NCBI GenBank assembly: GCA_023055425.1
Contig: JALGPY010000001.1
Span: 138,905,368 to 138,969,367, forward strand
Reading direction: 5' to 3'
Length of the DNA: 64,000 bases
Source: Linanthus parryae
Taxonomy: Eukaryota; Streptophyta; Magnoliopsida; Ericales; Polemoniaceae
The notes under the pieces were generated by a model that was given only the letters and a program-made list of their open reading frames with translations, was not told the DNA's origin and did no database searches. Position numbers and translations under genes: made by a program. Shown one piece after another: positions 58,202 through 64,000 of this stretch. The stretch's first letter is position 1, and each line of letters opens with the position of its first letter.

Positions 58202-61200
58202 TTACGGATCATCAAAATAGACCGGGTCTATTTTGACGACTTCGGCGGTCTCGAGATACGGCTTGATCCGGTTCCAGTTCACCCTGAAACTGGACTTGTC
58301 TTTTGGATTTTCCAGCTCGAATGCCCCCCAGGCAAAAATCTGCTTGATGATGAACGGTCCCGACCAACGAGACCTCAACTTGCCTGGAAAGACCCGCATC
58401 CGGGTATTGTAGAGAAGCACTTTGTCGCCTTCGTTAAACTGCTTTGGCGTGATACGGTTATCATGCCACTTCTTTGTCTTCTCTTTGTAAATTTTGGCGC
58501 TTTCGAAAGCCGTTCTGCGGAATTCCTCTAATTCCAGCAGTGCCATCTTCCTCTTATTTCCTGCTAGATTCTGGTCCAAGTTCAGCAGTTTGATGGCCCA
58601 ATACGCCTTGTGCTCCAGTTCCACCGGTAAGTGGCACGCTTTCCCAAACACGAGTTGGTACGGTGACATTCCCAGCGGTGTTTTGAAAGCTGTCCTGTAG
58701 GCCCAGAGCGCATCGTCCAGTCTGACAGACCAATCCTTTCGGCCGAGATTCACTGTTTTCTCGAGTATGCTCTTGATCTCTCGATTCGAAACCTCGGCTT
58801 GCCCGTTCGTCTGCGGATGGTAGGGTAACGAGACTTTATGAACTGACACGCCGTACTGTTTCAAAACTTTCGCAAAAACCCGATTGATGAAGTGAGAGCC
58901 CTCGTCGCTAATCATTGCCCTGGGAGTCCCGAAACGAGTGAAAACGTTGCGTTTCAGAAAACGCTCAACGGTAGCTGCATCGTTTTTCTGACACGCGATC
59001 GCTTTGATTCACTTTGTCACATAATCTACTGCCAGCAGAATGTAAAGATTTCCCATTGAAGACGGGAACGGACCCATGAAGTCAATCCCCCATACATCAA
59101 ATGGCTCTACCTCCTGCCACACGGTCATCGGCATCTCGTCCCGGTGTGACGTGTTTCCTGTCCTCTGGCACCTATCACATCCCTACACATAGTCGTGACA
59201 GTCTTTGAAGATTGTCGGCCACAAAAACCCGGACTGCAGTATTTTATGAGCTGTTCGCGTTCCCCCAAAATGACCCCCACACTGTGATGAGTGGCAGTGT
59301 CGGATCACGTTCCTGGCCTCGTGGGTCGGGATACACCTTCTCAGGATGTTGTCGGCCCCCTGTTTGAACAAGTACGGGTCGTCCCAGAAATACTGTCGAC
59401 TTTCGGCAATGAACTTTTTCCGCTGCGACGGGGTAAGATCCTCGGGAAGCGTGCCAGTTACCAAGTAATTGGCTATGGCATAGTACCACGGTCTCCCGAT
59501 TTTTACTGCCATGATGTGCTCGTCCGGGAAGTTTTCCTTGATCGGCACCAGGTCCACCGTCACGTTCTCAAGTCTGGATAGGTGATCCGCTACCACGTTC
59601 TCAACTCCCTTCTTGTCCCGGATTTCCACATCGAATTCCTGCATCAGTAGTACCCACCTCAACAGTCTCGGTTTTGCGTCCTTCTTGTCCAGCAGGTATT
59701 TCAGAGCACTATGGTCGGTAAAAACGATAACTTTTGACCCGACCAAATAGGGCCTGAATTTGTCCAGGGCATACACCGCGGCCAGCAGTTCCTTCTCTGT
59801 CATGCCATAGTTGAGCTGGGCATCGTTGAGTACCCGGCTCGCATAATAAATGACGTGGCATACCTTATCCTTTCGCTGGCCCAAAACTGCCCCGACTGCG
59901 TAGTCGCTGGCGTCACACATCAGCTCAAACGGGAGTGACCAATCTGGCGTGGTTATAACCGGGGCTGTGGTCAGCTTCTCTTTCAAGTGGTCAAAAGCTT
60001 GCCGACATGCTGCATCGAAATCAAAGGGTACGTCTTTTCCGAGTAAAGCGCAAAGTGGCTTTGTGATCTTGGAAAAGTCTTTGATGAATCTTCGGTAAAA
60101 TCCTGCATGACCCAAAAAACTTTTGATCGCCCTTACGTTCGTCGGGTATGGAAGCTGCTTTATCACCTCGATCTTAGCCCTGTCCACCTCGAGTCCTTTG
60201 CTGGAAATTCTGTGACCCAGCACGATCCCCTCGGTGACCATAAAGTGACACTTTTCCCAATTGAGCACCAAATTCGCCTTCTTGCATCGGATCAGAACCT
60301 GGCCCAAATGGAACAGGCAGTCATCGAAACTGTCCCCGAAGAGTGAAAAGTCGTCCATGAAGACCTCCAAATTTTTCTCGATCATGTCGGAAAAAATCGC
60401 CATCATACATCTCTGGAACGTGGCAGGAGCATTACACAACCCGAACGGCATGCGCCGAAACGCGAACGTACCGTATGGGCAGGTAAACGTCGTCTTTTCC
60501 TGTTCCTCCGGGGCTATGCAAATCTGGTTGTACCCGGAATACCCGTCCAGAAAACAGTAGTAGGCGTGGTGGGCGAGCCGGTCCAGCATCTGGTCCATGA
60601 ATGGCAGCGGGAAGTGGTCCTTCAGTGTTGCATCGTTTAGCCTCCGACAGTCCATGCAGATTCGCCAGCCCGTAACGGTGCGCTGCGCAATCTGCTCCAT
60701 ATCTTTATTCTGCACCACCGTAATACCCCCCTTTTTGGGCACGCACTGGACCGGGCTGATCCACGTGCTGTCCGATATGGGGTAGATGATTCCCGCTTCC
60801 AGCCACTTCATGACCTCTTTTCGCACAACGTCCTTCATGTTCGGATTCAGTCTCCGCTGGGGCTGAATCACCGATTTCTTGCCTTCTTCAATTCGGATCT
60901 TGTGCATGCAGTAGGAGGGGCTGATTCCCTTGATATCTGCAATCTTCCATGCTATTGCTTCCTTATGCTCTCGCAATACTTCCAGCAGTTTCTGCTCCTG
61001 TTCCTGAGATAAACGAGACGAAACAATTACGGGCAGAGAACTATTTTCACCAATATAAGCATACCTGAGATGGCTCGGGAGCGGTTTCAGCTCCAGTGCG
61101 GGTGGCTCCTTGAGTGACGGGACCAGAATCATCTTTTGCCCGCCGTCTTCGTCCCGGTGCAAAGTGGTCTAGTCCTCGGCTCTCATGGCGTGCTCGCACC

Positions 61201-63609
61201 GAGTCTTCTCTTTTTCTTCCCCGTACATGCTGTCAATCTCTTCCCACAATTGGTCCATCTCCTCGTTTTCCCAGCCTTCGTCCACCACATCTATCGCAAA
61301 GATGTCGTGGTCGTAGTAATTAGGCAGTTGCAGATTTTTAAAAACGTTGAATTTCACCTTTTCCTCGTTAATCTGCATGGTCAGCTCCCCGCTCTTGCAG
61401 TTTATCATTGCTTCGCCCGTGGCCAAAAACGGTCTGCCAAGTATGAGCGGTACCTCCCCTGCCTTCATGTCCAGGATGACGAAATCTGCCGGAAAAATAA
61501 GCTCGCCGACCTTGACCAGAATATCCTCGATAACCCCGTAGGCCTGTTTTACGGACCTGTCTGCCATCTGCAGCATGATTCTAGTGGGTCGGGGTTCACT
61601 GACTTTCAAACTTTTGAAAATCGTCAATGGCATCAGGTTGATGCTGGCCCCTAGGTCACACAGAGCCTTTCCTGTGTAAGCGTTCCCTAGGGTAACCGGT
61701 ATAACGAAACTGCCAGGATCCTTTCTCTTCCTCGGTAGCCCATTCTTCACACAATTTCTCACTTCTGCCATCAGGTTTATGGTCTCGAAATTGCTCATTC
61801 GCCTCCTCCCATACAAGATGTCCTTGAGGAATTTGGCGTAAGTGGGCATCTTAGCCAAAGCCTCAGCAAAAGGTATGTTAATCTGCAGCTGCTTGAACAT
61901 CTCAAGAAACCTGGCGTAGTCCTTGTTGTCATCCCTCTTTCGTGTTCGTAAGGGGTACGGGACCTCCTTTGAAACTGGTACGGTTTCTGCACCTGTCTCG
62001 TTCTGCACTGCATCCTGCTCAACCGAGCCCTTCGGCTGGGGGCGATCGACTGTGCTGTTATCCTGGCCCGACAAGTTGCGTTCTACTTCTTTCGAATTTT
62101 CTGCACGTGCGTGGCTGGGATACGGTGGATCCTGCAGTGCCAATCCACTCCGAGTGGAGATAGCATTGATCTGAGCCCGTGGATTGTTTACTGTGTTCGA
62201 GGGTAGGTTTCCTGGCTGTCTCTCCGTTAGCTGCTGTGCTAACTGCCCCACCTGTACTTCCAAAGCGCGCAGTGACGTTTTGGTTGTCTGCATATCTGCC
62301 GTCAAGGTGTCCATGTGCTTGAACCGGGACTCCATAGTCTGGAACATGGACTTGATCTCTTTCATCTGAGCGTCGTACTGCTGTGCGGATGGGACTGACT
62401 GAGCCTGCTGGGCCGGGGCAGCCTGTTGAGCTGGTGGCTTGTGCTGGAATCCCGGTGCATAAATTGCTGCGTTCGGGTTTCCGTACCGAAACCCGGGATG
62501 GTCTCTCGTACCCGGTCGGTACCGGCTCGGGTCCCACTGCTGCTGTACGTAATTGGTATCTTCAGTCCTTATCTCCTCAATGGCCGTGTCCAGATCCGCT
62601 TCCTCGACTGCTGCGACAGTCTTCTTATCCGAGTAGACTTTCGTGACCAAGTCATGAACGATCCTGGCCAGATTGTCTATCCGGTCATCCTCTGCAGGTT
62701 CGGCTCTAGCCGCCATCCTGCGATCTTCAAACAGTCGGGTGTCCTGCTTGGCCAACTGCTTCATCAGGTCATACGCACCTTCTTTGTCCACGTGATACAA
62801 GAAGTTTCCCCCAGCCTCTCTGTCAATCCTGTCGGCGTTCTCCCTGTCTAGGGCATGGTAGAAAACCTGCAGGATTTTCGCGTCTCCAAAACCGTGGTTC
62901 GGGCACCGTTTGACCAATCTCATGAGCCTGTCCCATGCATCCACCACCGTCTCCCCCATCTTCTGTCTGAATGACAGAATCTCGCTCTGTAACTGTATGA
63001 CTCGGGAGGCGGGATAGAACTTTGCCAGAAAATCCGTGACACACTCCTCCCATGTGGTGATGGATCGGGGTGGTCGGGATTCGAGCCAGTCTTTGGCTAC
63101 TCCGTAAAGACAGTATGGAAATAAGATCAACTTGAGTGCCTCCGCTTCTACCCCCTTGTATCTGACCTTGTTGCAGTAATCTTCGAATTTCCCGATAAAA
63201 TCGTTCGGGTCTTCGTCGGCCCTGCCATGAAACGGGCAGAGAGTTTGTACCGTCTGGATGGTGGATGGTTTGATGTCAAAGTGCTCGGCGGTGATCTCGG
63301 GCACCACAATAGCTCGCTCATGCCCCCGGTGGGGACTTCGAAATTTTCCACCAACGCCTTCCCAGATCGGTTATATGTTCTCTGGTTGCTTCGGGCAGCA
63401 AGTCCCGCTGTGACAAGCTCCTCAATGTACCGCGCCATCTGGGCTGGGGTACGTGTCTCTCGTTCCTGTCCACCGGCTTCGGTGTTCGCGGGTGGATCTC
63501 TCTCGTTGGTTGCCATCCTGCTTTCTCGGTTTCTGCGGTTCTGTTCGGTATACAGTTTTTCCGGGTTGTCGAGTGGTGACACCAAATCGCGAGGCAATCT
63601 GGGCATCAA
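58202..63609 (-). pseudogene. Athila gag-pol polyprotein, near-complete, one frameshift and three nonsense codons
   Basis: From 63307 to 58202 the minus strand is one frame of 1702 codons, broken only by TAG at 61171-61169, TAG at 59185-59183 and TGA at 59011-59009. The gag N-terminus (63609-63310, MPRLPRDLVSP, then ARYIEELVTAGL) is in another frame, with a small indel near 63310. Landmarks: gag core words PFHGRADEDPNDFIGKFEDY and RPPRSITTWEECVTDFL; protease DLGASINLMP with its Asp at 61657-61655; reverse transcriptase [15 protein letters not shown] and FMDDF near 60360; RNase [13 protein letters not shown] and [10 protein letters not shown]; integrase zinc region [13 protein letters not shown]; core words [12 protein letters not shown] and [10 protein letters not shown]; and the C-terminal [11 protein letters not shown]. 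All catalytic residues I can place are intact apart from the stops. One polyprotein is normal for this lineage. Confidence 0.95.
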
Positions 63610-63728
63610 CTAAACAGTCCTGAAAACGCAGATTCAAAAACGCAGTGAGATAAAAAGAAAAATAACAAAACTGAAAATAAATAAAAACTCAGAAAACTAA
63701 TTCTGACTACTAAATAGACCCTAAAAAG

Positions 63729-63746
63729 TCCCCGGCAACGGCGCCA
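63729..63746 (-). promoter_or_regulatory. Primer-binding site (tRNA-Asp type)
   Basis: The minus strand reads TGGCGCCGTTGCCGGGGA, complementary to the 3' end of plant tRNA-Asp, six bases from the LTR. This is the usual Athila/Calypso primer. Confidence 0.92.
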
Positions 63747-63752
63747 AAAACT

Positions 63753-64000
63753 TGATGCGCAAACTAACGTGATGTCGCAAGTGTACGAATCTTGTAATAC
63801 CGGGTGCAATTTAGACTCGGGTGATCGTTCCCACGAGGACTGTTTCGGGTTTACTTACGTTGTCAGTTTCGGTTATCCAAGTGTAGTAACAAGGAGGAGT
63901 AGATTGTGATCGTAGTGACTAAACTAAAAACAGAAATTAAAAACGTAAACGTAAATATTTTTTGTGACGTTTTCTGAAATAAGCTGATTTGGTTGTAACG
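63753..64000 (-). repeat. 5' LTR of the large Athila-type element (partial)
   Basis: The first 248 bp from the internal side are visible, matching 51854-52101. Differences cluster in the first 100 bp. The rest lies beyond the window. Confidence 0.92.

Larger units (their letters stand above)
51854..64000 (-). mobile_element. Large Athila-type Gypsy retrotransposon, minus strand, continues past the window
   Basis: Order on the minus strand: 5' LTR (63753 onward, only 248 bp visible), tRNA-Asp-type primer site, gag-pol in one frame (63609-58202), a spacer with palindromes, an env-position ORF (57184-55277), a spacer with palindromes, a 3' LTR of 1568 bp (53421-51854). The visible parts of the LTRs differ at about five of 248 positions, a fairly recent insertion. 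This is the most complete element in the window. Confidence 0.93.

Noticed and set aside
1..64000. tRNA, rRNA or other structured RNA genes
   Set aside because: No cloverleaf with A and B box spacing or rRNA core sequence was recognised on either strand by reading. A covariance-model search would be needed to exclude them.

Overview
This is nuclear plant DNA, most likely from an angiosperm and probably a eudicot. The evidence is an intron-containing Mediator subunit gene at the left edge and dense LTR retrotransposons of plant-specific lineages. It also holds Stowaway-like and hAT-like MITEs, a plant-type LINE tail and apparent organelle-derived insertions. The species cannot be named from the sequence. 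Apart from the left edge I see no intact host gene. The remainder is nested transposable elements plus one large tandem array.

Layout. 1-1746: last three visible exons of a MED15 (Mediator tail) gene, with a 33-bp in-frame duplication at the extreme C-terminus. 1747-5126: low-information DNA, a weak secreted-peptide candidate, an (AT)n tract and a 258-bp Stowaway-like MITE. 5127-6126: TRIM-like Copia-type element on the minus strand. 6960-9290: decayed Copia element on the minus strand (gag, protease remnant, integrase with a tandem duplication). 10123-16310: 5'-truncated, decayed Athila-type Gypsy gag-pol on the plus strand, split by a 1.77-kb insertion that includes organelle-like DNA. 16800-26560: 3' part of Athila-type elements arranged as an inverted mosaic. 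Plus-strand pieces flank a minus-strand block that contains a short-LTR Copia derivative and a Copia 3'-end fragment; the mosaic ends in an LTR beginning at 25833.

26562-46640: tandem array of a unit of about 1.9-2.0 kb, roughly nine copies. It shows a two-unit higher-order pattern and carries separate insertions: a LINE, a Stowaway-like MITE, an 880-bp Mutator-like element with 11-bp target duplication, an organelle-like filler segment, a Copia element with identical 118-bp LTRs, and a 188-bp hAT-like MITE. 46640-48590: short tandem duplications and a promoter-like stretch pointing minus.

48590-51099: gag part of a Tat-like Gypsy element on the plus strand. It is interrupted at 51100 by an LTR of another Gypsy type (start TGTAATACCCC), which is itself interrupted at 51854 by a large Athila-type element on the minus strand that runs off the right edge. 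That element has two LTRs about 98% identical over the visible part, a tRNA-Asp-type primer site, one long gag-pol frame with one frameshift and three nonsense codons, and a frameshifted env-position ORF.

The most unusual signal is sets of short perfect palindromes. In the large Athila element the word TGCGTATATACGCA recurs in closely spaced pairs in the LTR, between the env-position ORF and the LTR, and between pol and the env-position ORF. The other Athila family carries clusters of a different palindromic word (AGGTC-N-GACCT type) in its LTR and in its pol-env interval. Two families thus share placement but not sequence. The second notable structure is the two-kilobase array with higher-order dimers and datable insertions.
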